A stretch of DNA of 64,000 bases from Halalkalicoccus jeotgali B3 (GTDB lineage Archaea > Halobacteriota > Halobacteria > Halobacteriales > Halalkalicoccaceae): the NCBI RefSeq assembly GCF_000196895.1, contig NC_014297.1, positions 2,185,345 through 2,249,344 on the forward strand, written 5' to 3'. The position numbers were made by a program, and so were the translations under genes. The notes under the pieces are model-generated. The model was not told the origin of the DNA and searched no databases. It saw only the letters and a list, made by a program, of their open reading frames with translations. Shown here in pieces: positions 63,822 through 64,000 of this stretch. Numbering within the stretch: position 1 is the first letter of the stretch; each line of letters begins with the position of its first letter.

Positions 63822-64000
63822 TCAGGCCGTCTGGTAGACTTCCTCGCGGACCCAGTCGTAACCCTTGTCCTCGAGCTTCTTCGCGAGCTCCGCGTCGCCG
63901 CTCATGGCGATCTCGCCGTCGAGCATGATGTGGACGCGATCAGGCTCGACGTAGTCGAGGATCCGCTGGTAGTGGGTGATCTGGAGGATCCCGGTGCCCT
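63822..64000 (-). CDS. sufC: Fe-S cluster assembly ATPase SufC (N-terminus cut by window edge)
   Basis: Only the last 59 codons are present. The fragment has [23 protein letters not shown] and ends [19 protein letters not shown], which are typical of the SufC C-terminus after the H-loop. It is the first suf gene in the operon direction. Walker motifs lie beyond the window. Confidence 0.95.
   Translation of the reverse strand, partial: GTGILQITHYQRILDYVEPDRVHIMLDGEIAMSGDAELAKKLEDKGYDWVREEVYQTA

Overview
The window is about 64 kb of haloarchaeal chromosome (class Halobacteria). It is GC-rich, the proteins are Asp/Glu-rich, many start codons lie about 25-30 nt after a TATA-like box (leaderless pattern), and the gene content is archaeal: proteasome beta, topoisomerase VI, ribosomal proteins L44e and S27e, aIF2-alpha, Nop10, halocyanin and an archaeal initiator tRNA. 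The genus cannot be fixed from the sequence. There is no transposase, integrase, CRISPR array or phage module; this is core chromosome. Both ends cut a gene: a DUF555 protein on the left and sufC on the right.

Layout. 0-4.5 kb: DUF555 protein, a small membrane protein, proteasome beta, a GCS2-type ligase, an AI-2E family permease and a 59-residue zinc protein. 4.6-13.7 kb: DNA topology block with top6A/top6B on the minus strand, a ZIP transporter, then gyrB and gyrA on the plus strand. 13.7-18.5 kb: winged-helix regulator, MTH865-like protein, polyprenyl diphosphate synthase, hydrolase, M42 peptidase and halocyanin. 18.6-24 kb: convergent trkH/trkA K+ uptake pair, SRPBCC protein, reduced thioredoxin-reductase-like flavoprotein and a secreted nuclease lipoprotein. 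24.2-25.4 kb: coaBC. 25.5-33.7 kb: a nine-gene Mrp/Mnh antiporter operon (E, F, G, DUF4040, B, C and three D-like subunits). 33.9-41.6 kb: MaoC-like protein, purine phosphoribosyltransferase and a five-gene peptide ABC transporter operon. 41.7-48 kb: conserved hypotheticals, a DJ-1/PfpI protein, initiator tRNA-Met, methylglyoxal synthase and haem-copper oxidase subunit I. 48.1-50.3 kb: translation operon L44e-S27e-aIF2a-Nop10-PAC2. 50.3-59.8 kb: mixed enzymes and transporters. 59.8-64 kb: tRNA-Gln, then on the minus strand sufC-sufB-sufD, a ferritin-like protein and a DtxR-like regulator, which form an Fe-S/iron module.

The clearest unexplained pattern is in the operon gaps. Five same-strand gaps longer than about 45 nt with no obvious promoter of their own (gyrB-gyrA, DUF4040-mnhB, substrate-binding protein-dppB, sufD-ferritin, ferritin-dtxR) are each spanned by an open frame whose stop overlaps the next start codon as ATGA or GTGA. 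This suggests translational hand-over by micro-ORFs, but GC-rich DNA makes open frames common, so it needs testing. Other points of interest are a halocyanin linker with seven evenly spaced N-glycosylation sequons, a 102-residue insertion that splits the four cysteines of DppF, a cysteine-rich DtxR-like regulator beside suf, and several perfect inverted repeats at gene ends or promoters.
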